DNA of 64,000 nucleotides from Nelumbo lutea (Eukaryota > Streptophyta > Magnoliopsida > Proteales > Nelumbonaceae). The notes beneath the pieces are model-generated. The model was not told where the DNA came from. It made no database searches and was given only the letters and a program-made list of their open reading frames with translations. A program made the translations under genes and the position numbers. Shown piece after piece: positions 45,042-57,926 of this stretch (the first letter of the stretch is position 1; each line of letters opens with the position of its first letter). The stretch is taken from assembly GCA_022828595.1 (NCBI GenBank), contig JAKGHH010000006.1, positions 17,790,499 to 17,854,498 on the forward strand, written 5' to 3'.

Positions 45042-46994
45042 TGTTAGACAGTCTTGTATGCCCTTAGCTTCAATCGGATTTGATGTACTTTTGTTATTTA
45101 GTGGAAAAAAATTAAAGTGCATGTTTGATTCATGTTGCTTGGTATAATTCTGTGTAAGACCCTAAAACTGGACACTTATAGAAACTTGTGATAGTTTTAA
45201 ATGTTCACAGCCATTGGATAAGTCTGGGGAGATTTATCCTGCCAATGCTGATACTGATGTGCCACTAAGTGTTGGGATGGCTTGTTTCGGCCATCAGGGT
45301 AAGACCCAAGGCACATGCAGTATGGGATTGCTTGAACCCTTGAACCAGACCAGATTTCCAGTGTTACCCTAGACCTTGGAGACAAATGGGCAAAACTGGA
45401 AAATTACACCTGACCCCTAGACTCGATTATGACAGATCACTAGGTGTCGGATCGGGTTGTCTTTGATGTGTCAATGAGTGAGATCCTTAGTGGGGGTCAA
45501 AACCTATACATGTTGGGGCAGTCTGAGAATTCATCTGAGTGAGTGGTCATAGTGACAGGATCAGCCCCTTTGTCGGACAATGGTAATGATCGGTAATGCA
45601 CTCTCTCTGATAAAAACCAAACTACCGGCAGTTGATTTCAATCATTGGAATTTTGTTTTAAAAAATAAGATATACATATATGTATATGTACGGTTTCAAA
45701 AGATTTGCAAAAGGTTTTAATTCCCGGGATCCATGTGAGTAGAGAGTGCGGCACTGTTCCTTGCAGCCAAGGGAGAGGTCTTCTCTTGCCGGGCAGTGTT
45801 TGATAATTAAGGGCTGAGAGGTTAAGTGTAAAACCATTTAGGATAATACCTGATGGGCTAATCTTGCACCTGCCCACAGTCCTTGGGTTTTTAAAAGATG
45901 GCTTGACCCAGGGACCACTTAATGTTAGTGTTGGGCCCATAGGGTCCATGTGATGGGCTCAACGGGGTCATTGAGTCTTTCAGTGAATTCGGCCGGGCCT
46001 TGTAATAAAGGTTGGGCCGAACCCATGTGGCTGGTGTGTAGATCAATGCTTGGGTCCCACGCCATACAAAGAAGCCCAACTGGGCAGCAGGTTGGAAACT
46101 AGTTAAACACTGAACACTTAATGGGCCAAAAGCCCATTTCGAACTGGGCTGATATGATCACCAGTTCATAGGGCGAATCTGAGATTAGTGTTAGTAAAAG
46201 GATTGGGTCTTTGACCTTATCCATTCTAAGAGACCAAATTCAAATTAGATTTGAATCTAGTAACCTCCTGATAAGATCAGGAGTTAACTAACTTAATCTG
46301 TAGATAGGATTAAGATTAACCCCTATCCAAATACTGATTTGGATTGGGATAACTCCCAAAATATTGGGAGGTTTCTTAATCAAGAAGAAAGAGGAAAAAA
46401 CCCTAGCAGAAATATCAGATTTCGAACTAGGGGTTTTAAGTAAGCAAGAAACACATCCTGCAATCTGAGATTTGATCTCTCACAGACTCTAGAGAGAAGA
46501 GACAATTCTACCCTCTTTGTCCCTAGACTTCCCCTCCTTCAACCGCTGCCACTACCTGTTGGAAGATTGGATCTTTGCAGCAACAAGAATTCAAGAAAGC
46601 AGTTCTTGACAATAGTCTTGCAAGAAAGACACTAGGATTCGGTGTTCAGGGTTTCCAGATGGTTCTTGTGAAGAATCCAGTGTGTAGGACGCACCCTGCT
46701 GGTTTTGTTCCATCCACAGCTATGTCATCTTTACTAGGAGCGGATCTTGGTCACTTCTTTGGGCGTGAACACCAACTTTGGGAGATATTATTTCTCTGGA
46801 TCAGGTATAATCCTTCCTGTTTCCTTTTGGTTCAGATCTGGTTTGTTTATGGTTCAAGTAGGATCCTTGAATAATGTATTCTAAATTTAGGGAATATGAT
46901 TCCCAATTGGAAGAAGGTAGGAAATTTTTTTGAAATTCGCCCCCCATTCCGCACCCTTCTTGGCGTCCATTAGATGGATCCTACCATTCTTTCA
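45042..46994 (+). repeat. 5' LTR of the nested copia element
   Basis: It starts TGTTAGACAGTC and ends TTTCA two bases before the primer site. Length is about 1.95 kb. Confidence 0.88.
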
Positions 46995-46995
46995 G

Positions 46996-47008
46996 TGGTA
47001 TCAGAGCC
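46996..47008 (+). other. Copia primer binding site, initiator Met-tRNA
   Basis: TGGTATCAGAGCC directly after the LTR. Confidence 0.9.
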
Positions 47009-48741
47009 ACAGGTTCGAATCTTGAACCAAAAGAAAATCAGATCTGACCCTGCGCAGATGAACAGAAAATGTTCTGCCAAGATCTGCGCAGATTGCTTTC
47101 CTTTTTTTTCAAGAAATGGTTTCTTGTTAAGGGCGTTTGATCTGAAATTAATTTTGTTAAATCCAAAAATTTATTTAGAATTGTTCTTTATTTATTTTTT
47201 ATTTAATGGACTGTTCGAACCTGGAGATCGCAATGCAGTTTTGGCGCAGATAGTCTGCACACCCTTTTTTCTTCCTTTTATTATTATTCGGTCTGTAAAT
47301 AATTTTTTTTATTTTTCTAGACTGAATGTATAGGATTTGATCAAGAATGTAATTAATTAATAGAAATAGGATTTCTGTTTTTTTATTTATTTTCTTGATT
47401 AAAGAAGAAGGAAGAAGATGGCGGTGCTGGAGATTTGCAGATGGAGAAATCGCATACTGCGATTTACAGTTTATGAAACTGTAACTTTTGTGATTAACCT
47501 ATGTTTTGTAGGTGGTACGAACAGTCCATATTTTTTATTTGTGATTGTCTAAAATCAAAAATTATTAATTTCATATCTCTCTTGAATTAATTCTTGAATT
47601 GAAAATCAGTTTTGGACCTTTTCGGACTAGATTGGACCAAAATTGTTTGGACCGAATCTGAGATTCGAAGGGGGCTGTTTTTCAGTCCATTTTTCTCACA
47701 CTGATTATTCCAAATCTGATGTTCAATTACAGGGATTAATTCGGCCCACCTGTAAAGCCCAGTTTTAAAGGGTTAAAACTGCAAAAGCCCATTATTGTGA
47801 GAAAAGCTGTATGGGCCGAACTGCTAACTGCTATTCAGCCCATACACCTAGTAAACATTAATTGTTAATGCTTTAGGTTTTTAAATGGGTTATTCGATGG
47901 GCTTCACAGCAGTTAATTGATTGGATCGATTCTTCCTTTACATGTGATGTTTGGATGTATGATGTGCTGCGACCATGGGCCATAAGCACTTCGCCCATGT
48001 TAATTCGTTAGTGGCTCTGGCGCACACCATGGCTGAATGCACATCATTGCCATGGTGTCCCTTAAGGTCATTGGATGACCCCTCTCTACTTGGTGGGCCC
48101 CACAACCCTGAAAAGGGATGTGTACGGAACCCCTAGCCGATTTAGGCCCACCAGAAATCTAGCTTTATGAAAACTAGTGGGAGACACTTTGGTTTGACCT
48201 AAATTAGAACTAGGGCGTAAATTTTGTTCCCTCCAAGCAAATATGAGTGCGTGTGATAGGGAGATCCATTTGATGGACTCTCTAAAGGTCTTCCGTCATT
48301 AGCACAATGATGGGTCTATCAGTAATGAGGAAACGCACCATAAAATTAGGCTATCCATTTGCTGTTGGATCTGTTAGAGTGTTTCATTAGATGATAGGAG
48401 TGTCATAGACCGATGTGGGAGGGGCTTCACCAGAAAATGGGAACTCTCTCACGGTACCTTGGCGTAACCTGAATATGATGGGTGTGCACTCACTAGACAG
48501 AAAGGTTTACCTGAAAATGGCTCTGAACCTTGTCTGACAGAGGCCAAAGGGAAACTCATTTGATGAGTGGATATGATCCGTCACAGAAAGGTGGTGGGGT
48601 TATGCAGCTGAAACAGTTGGCTTCATGCACCCTATGTGATTTCTCACATTTCCAGAGACATTCCGTCGTCTCCGTCACTGAGAAGGGAGGGAATTTGCAA
48701 ACTAAGGTTGTGGACTAACGTTTTTGTTGTTTTATCAGAAA
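47009..48741 (+). mobile_element. Copia leader, no gene seen
   Basis: An unusually long region of 1.7 kb lies between primer site and gag start. It is AT-rich in its first half and shows no frame with family resemblance. Confidence 0.6.
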
Positions 48742-49790
48742 ATGGCAAACGGTCAATTTGCAAAGCTTCTAGATGATAACAAGCTTAAGGGCCCAAACTA
48801 TGCCGATTGGTACAGAAATCTTATGTTGGTCCTAACTTCTGAAAAGTTAGATAAGGTGGTGAAAAATCCTGCCCTGGAACGTCCGGGTGATAGGGCTTCT
48901 GAGGCCCATAGGAGGGACTACCAAGATTGGGAGGATAAGAACTCCCTAGCCCGCTGCTTTGCCATTGCCTCATTAGACAACTCAATACAGAGGTAGTTCG
49001 ATCAGATCGAACTAGCCAAGGACATATTGGACAGTCTAACAACAATGTATGAAGAGCAGAACCGTTCTACTCGACAGAAGGTCTTGAAATTGTTCATGAC
49101 CGCGCAGATGTCCAAGGGGCAAAAAGTTCATGACCATTGTCTTCGGATGATGGGATACATTAATGAACTTGAAGCTCTTGGATCCGGGCTAGATCTTGGC
49201 ACGCAAGTGGATGCCATCCTGAATTCTTTGCCCTCTTCCTTCGATGCGTTCACTATGAACTACAATATGAATAAGCTGAATGTCAGCGTCCAGTAACTCA
49301 GCAATATGTTGCAGAGGGCCGAGGATCTTTTAAAGAAGGATGAGCCAGTGGTTATGCTTACTGAAGCTAACAAATCGGGCAAGAAAAAGAGAAAGGCAAA
49401 GAAGCCCCAGAAGAAAGCTGCCAAACCCAAGAAGCAGAAGAAGAACAAGGCATCGGATGTCTGTCACTTCTGCAAACAGACCGGCCACTGGAAGAGGAAA
49501 TGTCCTGCCTACCTGGAATCTAAGAAAGGTAACATCGAAACTTGTGCCATAGAAACTAATATGTTAGTTACTTCTGTGTCCTGGTGTGTTGACTCCGGGG
49601 CTTCAACTCATGCGTGTAACTCACTGCAGGGGTTCAAAGTTAGCAGAAGATTGAGTGATGGTGAGGTGACACTATTCTTGGGAATGACTGCAAGTGTTGC
49701 AACTGCGGCGATAGGAACCGTAGAATTAGTTTTTAGAGAAGGAGTCCTTATACGCAAAGATTGTCTTTATGTACAAAACTTGAGAAGATT
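48742..49790 (+). pseudogene. Copia Gag and protease
   Basis: One frame runs from MANGQFAKLLDD through the Gag core (YADWYRNLMLVL, DSLTTMYEEQNRSTRQKVLK) to a Lys-rich linker, the zinc knuckle CHFCKQTGHWKRKC (CX2CX4HX4C) and the aspartic protease motif WCVDSGASTHACNS. Two in-frame stops (TAG 48994-48996, TAA 49294-49296) break it. It ends at the deletion junction around 49785-49793, where CLYVQNLRR meets IPAYASAVGS in another frame. Confidence 0.88.
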
Positions 49791-50348
49791 CCAGCCTATG
49801 CCTCAGCCGTAGGGAGCATCATGTATGCCAGGCTGTGCACTCGCCCGGACATAGCTCAAGCAGTGAGTGTGGTAAACAGATTCCAACCTAACCCAAGGCA
49901 GGAGCATTGGACTGCTGTGAAGAACATACTTAAATACCTTCGAAGGACAAAAGAGTTTTGTCTAGTATTCGATGGTAGTTCACTACAAGTTTTGGGGTAT
50001 ACCGATGCCGATTTCCAATCGGATCCAGATGATAGAAAGTCTACATCTAGGTATGTTTTCACGATAGGATCGTGTGCTGTTTGCTGGAAAAGCAGCAAAC
50101 AGGGGTCCACTGCAGACTCCACAACCGAGGCCGAGTACATTGCCGCAAGTGAAGCTGCAAAGGAAGTCGTGTGTATGGAGAAATTCATACACGAATTGGG
50201 AGTGATTCCGTCCAGCACATCACCCATCCCGTTGTTGTGTGACAACAATGGAGCAATCGCCCAGGCTAAAGATCATCGGGCCCACTCGAAGTCAAAGCAC
50301 ATCGAGAAAGAGTACCATGTACTACGGGAGGATGATATTAAGAGGTAG
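49785..50348 (+). pseudogene. Copia pol remnant: end of reverse transcriptase and RNase H
   Basis: YASAVGSIMYARLCTRPDIA is the typical block just upstream of copia RNase H. GYTDADF, TEAEYIAASEA and LLCDNNGAIA carry the conserved acidic residues of RNase H and appear intact. It terminates in KSKHIEKEYHVLRE...R and TAG at 50346-50348. Everything from pre-integrase through most of reverse transcriptase is deleted. Confidence 0.88.
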
Positions 50349-50470
50349 CATCAGCAGACAATGTGGTATACCCATTGACTTAGCCACTAACACAGAAGGT
50401 GTTTGAGAAACACGTGGAAAGTATGGGACTCCGGCTTGTACCAGATTGGACCTAAGTGCAAATGGAAGCT

Positions 50471-52333
50471 GTTAGACAGTCTTGTATACCCTTAGCTTCA
50501 ATCGGATTTGATGTACTTTTGTTATTTAGTGGAAATAAATTAAAGTGCATGTTTGATTCATGTTGTTTGGTATAATTCTGTGTAAGACCCTAAAACTGGA
50601 CACTTATAGAAACTTGTGTTAGTTTTAAATGTTCACAGCCATTGGATAGGTCTGGGGAGATTTATCCTGCCAAGGCTGATACTGATGTGCCACCAAGTGT
50701 TGGGATGGCTTGTTTCGGCCATCAGGGTAAGACCCAAGGCACATGCAGCATGGGATTTATCCTACCAAGGCTGATACTGATGTGCCACCAAGTGTTGGGA
50801 TGGCTTGTTTCGGCCATCAGGGTAAGACCCAAGGCACATGCAGTATGGGATTGCTTGAACCCTTGAACCGGACCAGATTTCCAGTGTTACCCTAGACCTT
50901 GGAGACAGATGGGCAAAACTAGAAAGTTACACCTGACTCCTAGACTCGATTAAGACACATCACTAGGTGTCGGATCGGGCTGTCTTTGGTGTGTCAATCA
51001 GTGAGATCCTTAGTGGGGGTCAAAACTTGGACATGTTGGGGCAGTCTGAGAATTCATTTGAGTGAGTGGTCATAGTGACAGGATCAGCCCCTTTGTCGGA
51101 CAATAGTAATGATCGGGAAAGCACTCTCTCTGATGGAAACCAAACTGCCGGCAGTTGATTTCAATCGTTGGAATTTTGTTTTGCAAAATAACATATATAT
51201 ATATATATATATGTACGGTTTCAAAAGATTTGCAAAAGGTTTTAATTCCTGGGATCCATGTGAGTAGAGAGTGCGGCACTGTTTATTGCAGCCGAGGGAG
51301 AGGTCTTCTTTTGTTGGACAGTGTTTGATCATTAAGGGCTGAGAGGTTAAGTGTAAAACCATTTAGGATAATACCTGATGGGCTAATCTTGCACCTGCCC
51401 ACAGTCCCTGGGTTTTAATAAGATGGCTTGGCCCAGGGACCACTCAATGTAAGTGTTGGGCCCATAGGGTCCATGTGATGGGCTCAACGGGGTCACTAAG
51501 TCTTTCAGTGAATTCGGCTGGGCCTTGTAATAAAGGTTGGGCCGAACCCATGTGGCTGGTGTGTAGATCAATGCTTGGGTCCCACGCCATACAAAGAAGC
51601 CCAACTGGGCAGCAGATTGGAAACTAGTTAAACACTGAACACTTAATGGGCCAAAAGCCCATTTCGAACTGGACTGATATGATCACCAGTTCATAGGGTG
51701 AATCTGAGATTAGTGTTAGTAAAAGGATTGAGTCTTTGAACTTATCCACTTTAAGAGACCAAATTCAAATTAGATTTGAATCTGATAACCTCCTGATAAG
51801 ATCAGGAGTTAACTAACTTAATCTGTAGATAGGATTAAGATTAACCTCTATCCAAATACTGATTTGGATTGGGATAACTCCCAAAAATATTGGGAGGTTT
51901 CTTAATCAAGAAGAAAGATGAGAAAACCCTAGCAGAAATATCAGATTTCGAACTGGGGGTTTGAGAAAGCAAGAAACACATCCTACAATCTGAGATTTGA
52001 TCTCTCACAAACTCCAGAGAGAAGAGACAATTCTGCCATCTTCGTCCCTGGACTTCTCCTCCTTCAGCCGCTGCCACTACCTGTTGGAAGATTGGATCTT
52101 TGCAGCAACAGGAAGTCAAGAAAGCAGTTCTTGACAATAGTCTTGCAAGAAAGACACTAGGATTCGGTGTTCAAGGTTTCCAGAAGGTTCTTGTGAAGAA
52201 TCCAATGTGTAGGATGCACCCTGCTGGTTCCGTTCCATCCACAGTTGTGTCATCTTCAGCAGGAGCAGATCTTGATTACTTCTTTGGGCGTGAACACCAA
52301 CTTTGAGAGATATTATTTCTCTGGATCAGATAT
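50471..52333 (+). repeat. 3' LTR of the nested copia element, truncated
   Basis: It matches the 5' LTR from TGTTAGACAG to CTGGATCAG (52329); the final about 190 bases are missing. A 95-bp tandem duplication not present in the 5' LTR starts at 50661 and 50756 (TTTATCCT.CCAAGGCTGATAC). A (TA)n run lies at about 51191-51212. Confidence 0.85.
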
Positions 52334-52340
52334 TATTTCC

Positions 52341-53082
52341 CCCCATCGGAGTGAAAGAAACTCATAGGTTCCGGTCCCTCCTAGGGACCAGACCACCTCG
52401 GGGTAGGACCGATAGCTAGCACCCCCCCCAAGTTTCTCAAAGGGGGAACCTAAAAGATAGGCCCGAGGTTAGCTAGCATGAAAGGAGCAGTCAACAACAA
52501 CACTCACAGCCTGAGAATCCCGAGTCATGGCTCGAAAATCGCCTACACGGTGCCTGAGGTGCGGGCTCGAGACAAGACCCCTCGATGCCCCGCAACAGCC
52601 AGCACCGGTCTCGAGACCAGGAAGAAGCAGGAGGAAAGAACCTAGATCCACCTTGCAACAGTGTTCAGGAGCGGGAGCGAACTAGAATCGAAGTACCCAA
52701 TAAGGCAGAAGTCAATAGCACCAACGTAGAGCCAGTAAAGAAGCAACAACGGCAACGTCATAAGACTCGCCAATCTTCCACTAGGAACAGCCCGCCAGCA
52801 AGGAGCAGCCGCATGCTAGAATGAAGCAGGAAAAGGTTGGAAGTGAGCTTGGTAGCTGCACAACCGGCTCTTGCCTTGTTGAGTCATCCCTCCCCCTATC
52901 ACCCAAGTTACTAGCAACCCCGATACCGAAGGATTTCAAGGCACCCCATTGGAAAAGTACGATAGAAGTTTCGACCCCAACAACCATGTAGAGGCGTTTT
53001 AATCTCAAATGCATCTCACTAGAGCAAACAAAGCGTGCATGTGCGTGGCTTTCTCCACCACTTTCAAAGGACTAGCTTGGAC
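52341..53082 (+). repeat. Direct duplication of Tat leader/gag sequence
   Basis: The sequence repeats 44299-45041 (CCCCATCGGAGTGAAAGAAAC against CCCCATCGAAGTGAAAGAAAC), so the truncated copia element is bracketed by about 740 bases of the same Tat sequence. Confidence 0.85.
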
Positions 53083-53956
53083 TTGGTACAAGAACATCGC
53101 GTCAGGCTTGATCAAAATTTGGGCACAATTCGTGGATGTGTTCACGGCCCACTTCATCACTAGTAAGAAGTGCCCAAAGTCACAAGAGAGCCTTCTGAAT
53201 GTGGTGCAGAGGGAAAATGAGTCAATTCAGAGCTACATCAAGAATTTCAATGAAACATGCTTATAAATACTGGATCTTGACCCAGCAGTGTGCCTCACCA
53301 TAGCGCAGAAGGGAGTTACACAAAAGGAGTTCAAATGGTATGTCGGAGTAAGTTGCCTAAGAAACATCACAAAATTCCTAGCATTGGTAGAGAGGTTCAT
53401 AAGCACAAAAGAGGAGCTCGGCCAAAAATCGGAAAGCCAACAAGGCAAAAAGAGGAAAAGAGAAGAAGAAGAAGGAACAAGCAACGACAAACACAAAAGG
53501 AAGAAGAGCAAATCACCAAGAAGAAGCAAGTCACCTTGCTCGAGAAGTTAGTCCCCCTCCCGGAGTTACAGGTCAGGTCGGTGATCCATGACCCCTTCTA
53601 TGGAAAGAACGAACTATACTCCCCTCAACGTGAAGCGAGGAGAAATCCTAATGGCAATAAAGGACTCCTCGTTCGTCAATTGTCCACCAAGGCTACGAGG
53701 AGACCCAATGACTAGGAACCCGAACGTCTACTGTCATTTTCATTGGGACCATGGTAATAAAATAGAAAACTACCGGAACCACCACGACGAGATCAAAGAG
53801 CTCATTCATCGCGGGTACCTGAAGAAATACATCTTGCACAAGGAGAAAGAACAAAAGGACCAACAAGGAGACTGCAAGAAAGACACTCTAGAGTCGAGCA
53901 GACAGAACAAGCAGCACCTTGGTAGCTACCTGAAGAGAGACTGGCCCGTGGGGTAA
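53009..53956 (+). pseudogene. Tat-type Gag
   Basis: One frame with several stops: CVAFSTTFKGLAWTWYKNI, FVDVFTAHFITSKK and NVVQRENESIQSYIKNFNET form the core of the Retrotrans_gag fold. A Lys/Arg/Glu-rich region follows, and YCHFHWDHGNKIENYRN resembles the zinc-knuckle-like CxxHxxxxH region with damaged residues. Gag would form the cytoplasmic particle. The start lies in the broken leader upstream. Confidence 0.8.
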
Positions 53957-54173
53957 TCAACATGGTCACCAACGGATCCAGTGTAGCAGGGTGTACCATA
54001 GCAGCGGGGAAGACCTCGGCTAGAGAACTAAAGCACAAAGCAGAAAATACACCGAAGTAACCTTGGGTGGAAGAGCCCATTTATTTCACCGAGAATGATG
54101 CGCGTGGGAAATAGTGTTCTCACGACGATGCTCTAGTCGTGAAGCTCATTATAAATGATTTTGAAGTGAAGCG

Positions 54174-54480
54174 ATCTTGGTGGACTCAGGTAGTTCGGCC
54201 GACATCCTATTCAAGGGGACCTTTGGCAAGCTACAACTGAAGTAGAGCGACTTGAAACCAGCAAACACACCCTTGGTGGGGTTTTGCGGCGAAGAAGTCG
54301 GACCCCTTGGTCGGGTCATGATACCAGTAGAGGCAAGGACATGGCCAAACATAATGTGATTCGAGTATACATTCCTAGTGGTCACGACTCCGTCCCCCTA
54401 CAATGCGATCATAGGTTGGCATCCAGCATGTCTTACATGCAATAGTATCAATATACTACTTGGCAATGAAGTTTTCGGAA
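54174..54480 (+). pseudogene. Tat-type aspartic protease
   Basis: ILVDSGSSADILF carries the D-S-G catalytic motif, followed by GFCGEEVGPLGR and later YNAIIGW, typical of gypsy proteases. It is in a different frame from gag, and stops lie within it. Confidence 0.78.
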
Positions 54481-54766
54481 GATTACGGAGTAGGGGTTGT
54501 ACGTGGCGATCAGCTTGAGTTCGAAAGTGCTACATGGCTGCATTGAAAGGTAAGGTAAAGTTGGTAGATGATGTCGAGCTAGAGCAACCAATAGACTACA
54601 CCGGGGAGCGAGCTACCCCGATGGAGGAGACAGTCCATATATCAGTTTCCAAAACCGAGCCAACCAAGACATTCCAAATCGGTGCTCTGATAAATGAACC
54701 ACTCCAAACACAACTAGTAAGTTTTTTACTTAATAATTAGATGTTTTTGCTTCGTCCGCGACAGAA

Positions 54767-55603
54767 ATGCCTTGCATTGACCCTAATGTGATTACTCACA
54801 ATTTAAATGTAGATCCTTTAGTCAGGCCAATTAGACAAAGAAAACGCAACCTCACCCCAAAGCAGTGGAGAGTAGTCGATGAGGAAGTTGGGAAACTCCT
54901 CACCACAGACTTCATCAAGGATGTCCATTACCTGAGCTGGGTGGCCAAACCCGTGCCAGTGAAGAAGGCCAATGAAAAGTGGTGCATGTGCGTCAACTAC
55001 ACTGACCTGAATAGAGCCTACCCGAAGGACTGTTTCCCCTGTCCTAGAATAGACCGCATGGTAGATGCGACATTAGGGCACGAGTTACTAAGCTTTATGG
55101 ATGCCTACTCCGGCTACAACCAGATTAGGATGGACATAACCGACCAGGACAAGACCACTTTTGTAGCTGAACTAGGGTTATACGGTTACAAAGTCATGCC
55201 CTTTGGCTTAAAAAACGCTGAAACAATTTTTCAATGACTTGTAAACAAAATTTTTGAACCATTGATCGACAATAAAATTGAATGTTATGTTGACAACATG
55301 ATTGTGAAGACTCAGCACTCAAACTCTTTAGTTGACAATTTAAATTCTATTTTTTAAATTCTGAGAAAATTCAACATGAAGCTTAACCTGAACAAGTGTG
55401 CCTTCAAGGTCATATCGGGAAAATTCCTCAACTACATAGTGAATCGACGTTGCATCAAAGCCAACCCTAATAAAATTAAGGCCATAGTAGATATGAGACC
55501 TCCCCATAAGATAAAGAACATCCAAAGATTAATAGGTTTGGTAGCTGCCCTAAACTGGTTTATGTCTAAATTGGCGGGTCAAAAACTGTCAGCTCGCGTT
55601 TGA
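54767..55603 (+). pseudogene. Tat-type reverse transcriptase
   Basis: Conserved blocks in order: MCVNYTDLNRAYPKD, SFMDAYSGYNQIRM, KVMPFGLKNAETIFQ, then YVDNMIVKT where YVDD is expected, and KLNLNKCAF. The second Asp of the catalytic pair is Asn (GAC to AAC type change). TGA follows IFQ at 55235-55237 and a further stop lies near 55354, all in one frame. Confidence 0.88.
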
Positions 55604-56491
55604 TGAACTAAAAAAATACTTAAGTACCGCAACAGTTCTAACCCAACCTGAGGAAGGTGACGAACTGAAGTTGTACCTCTTCGTGAGTGACAAGGTGTTC
55701 ATCTCGGTATTAATCAAAGAAGTAGACTAGGTCCAACGGCCTGTCTACTACATAAGCAAAGTTTTGCAGGACGCGGTATTAATCAAAAAGTTAGCATGCG
55801 CACTAGTGGTAGCCATTCAAAAACTACGTCCGTAGTTACAAGCCCATACGATTGCCGTCCTCACCAACAGACCTCTAAGGCACATCTTGCTTAAGCTTAA
55901 GGTGTCAGGTAGGTTGATGAAGTGGTCCATCAAGTTGAGCAAATACAATATCTGGTTCGAGCCATGTCCAACAATCAAAGCCCAAGTCTTGGCGGACTTT
56001 GTAGCAGAATGTACATTCAGCACACTGGCCCCTAGGATGATTCAGCCCACTAATGTGTCAGAGGCATCAACCAGCGCGGCACCGGTCCCAATCAGGGTAA
56101 GATCGACTTGGGACGAGGATCCCTGGATCCTCCACATAGACAGCTCATCTAACTAGTGAGGAAGTGGTGTTGATTGATACTATACGGCCCGAGTGAGGTG
56201 AAGTTAGAATATGCTCTCCAGTTTGGATTTGAGGTGTCGAACAATGAAGTAGAATATGAGGCACTAATTGTCGAGCTAAGTCTAGCGAAAGAAATGGGTG
56301 TAAAACACCTTGTTGCGTGCAGCGACTCTCAACTGGTAGTAAATAAGTCAACGGCGACTATGAAGCTCGTGATTCAACCATGGCAGCTTACCTCGCCAAG
56401 GTCAGGGAAAGCCTACTGTGCTTCCATTCATGGTTCATCAGGCAGGTACCGAGTTTCGAGAATGCTGAGGCCGATGCCCTGTCACAATTAG
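55604..56491 (+). pseudogene. Tat-type RNase H region, two RNase H-like parts
   Basis: The first part contains RPVYYISKVLQDA, LTNRPLRHIL and GRLMKWSIKLSKYNIWFEP, the usual gypsy RNase H end. The second, after WILHIDSSSN, contains VSNNEVEYEALIVELSLAKE and ACSDSQLVVN, resembling the extra archaeal-type RNase H of Tat elements. At least two frameshifts and several stops separate the pieces. Confidence 0.75.
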
Positions 56492-56749
56492 CAAGCACTA
56501 CTGACAACACAATGTGAGTTGTATACATAGAAGACCTGCCTTAGCCCAGCATCCTCGAAGGGGCAGAAGAGGTCGCTCCCGTGTAGCAAGTAGAATTGAG
56601 CTAGGTTGACCCGCTCGTTGATTACCTGCTCCATGGTACCATACCAAAAGGTAGAGCGTCAGTCAGCTCGGTACATCCTTATCGATCGACGACTATACAA
56701 GAGGTCCTTTACACTCCCCTACCTATGTTGCTTGTGACCTTCAAAAGTC

Positions 56750-57788
56750 AAACTAGTACTTCACGACATCCACGAAGGACTATGCGGAGGACACTTGGGG
56801 GGCAGAGCTCTTGCCCAAAAAGCACTTAGACAGGGCTACTACTGGCCCACCATGAAGGTAGATGCACTTGAGCTCGTCAAGAAATGTGACAAATGTCAGA
56901 GGCATGCCAACATCCCCCATCAACCTACTACCGATCTAAAGTACCTGACCAGCCCGTTGCCCTTTGCACAATGGGAGATTGACATCCTCGGACCATTTCC
57001 GCTGGCAACTAGGCAGAGAAATTCTTGGTCGTAGCAGTGGACTACTTCACAAAGTGGGTGGAGGCTGAGCCATTGGTGAATATTACCGCTCGGAAGATGC
57101 AGAACTTCTTGAATAACATTGTGTGTCATTTTGGACTATCCAAGGTACTAATCTCGAACAATGGAAAGCAGTTTGAAGACATCAAATTCCAAACTATTGT
57201 GCCGAAATGGAGATTCAGCAAAACTTCACTTTGGTGGAACACCCGCAGGCGAACGGACAGGCCAAAATGACGAACAGGGCTATCCTTCATGGACTGAAAG
57301 CTCACTTAGCGTGAGATAAAGGGTTGTGAATGGACGAGCTGCCCAACATCCTTTGGGCCTATAGGACGACCATTAAGACTGCAATCGATGAAACCCCCTT
57401 CAACCTGATGTATGGAACGGAGGCTGTGATTCTAGTAGAAATTGAAGTACCAACATTGCAGCTCGAAGCATACGATGAGCTCGAGACCAACTTGGGCCTG
57501 ATCGAAGAAGTACGTGACCTGGCATATATCTGGACCATGGCCTACCATCAGCGGGTAGCTCGGTACTATAATGCTCGGGTCAGAAGGCGACAGTTTCGAG
57601 TTGGTGACCTGGTGCTCCACAAGGTAATGGTACCTGAGCCCAGCGTGGGTAAGCTCGAACTGAACTGGGAGGGTCCGTACCGGATAAAACGAGTGTTCGG
57701 AGAGGACACAAATGAGCTCGAGACTATGGAAGGGAAACAAGTACCTCAAGCTTGGAATGTTGACAACTTAAGAAGGTACTACCTATGA
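56750..57788 (+). pseudogene. Tat-type integrase
   Basis: The N-terminal HHCC region (LHDIHEGLCGGHLGG...CDKCQRH) is followed by the core: WEIDILGPFP, VDYFTKWVEAEP, LISNNGKQFED and EHPQANGQAK. Against the D, DNG and NGQAE pattern of the family, the second Asp is Asn and the Glu is Lys, so the catalytic triad is destroyed. The C-terminal part (57330-57788) keeps a clean frame with RVGDLVLHKV, LELNWEGPYRI and WNVDNLRRYY. Frame changes occur near 57030 and 57270-57330. Confidence 0.86.
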
Positions 57789-57926
57789 GCTCACAACTCT
57801 AATATGACTAAAAAATTATAAGTCCACAAGATCACCGAGCTGATCAAAAGGACGTCGAGTTAGAGAAAGGACTGTGAGTCACTCCTAGAGACTAAGGGCT
57901 ATGGTGTCGAGCTGACCTCGGCACAA

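Larger units (their letters stand above)
45042..52333 (+). mobile_element. Nested Ty1/copia element, internally deleted, 3' LTR truncated
   Basis: It has a 5' LTR (45042-46994), a Met-tRNA primer site, gag and protease, then an abrupt jump to the RNase H end of pol, then a 3' LTR lacking its last about 190 bases. Integrase and nearly all of reverse transcriptase are gone. It entered the Tat gag region after CGGAC. Confidence 0.88.
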
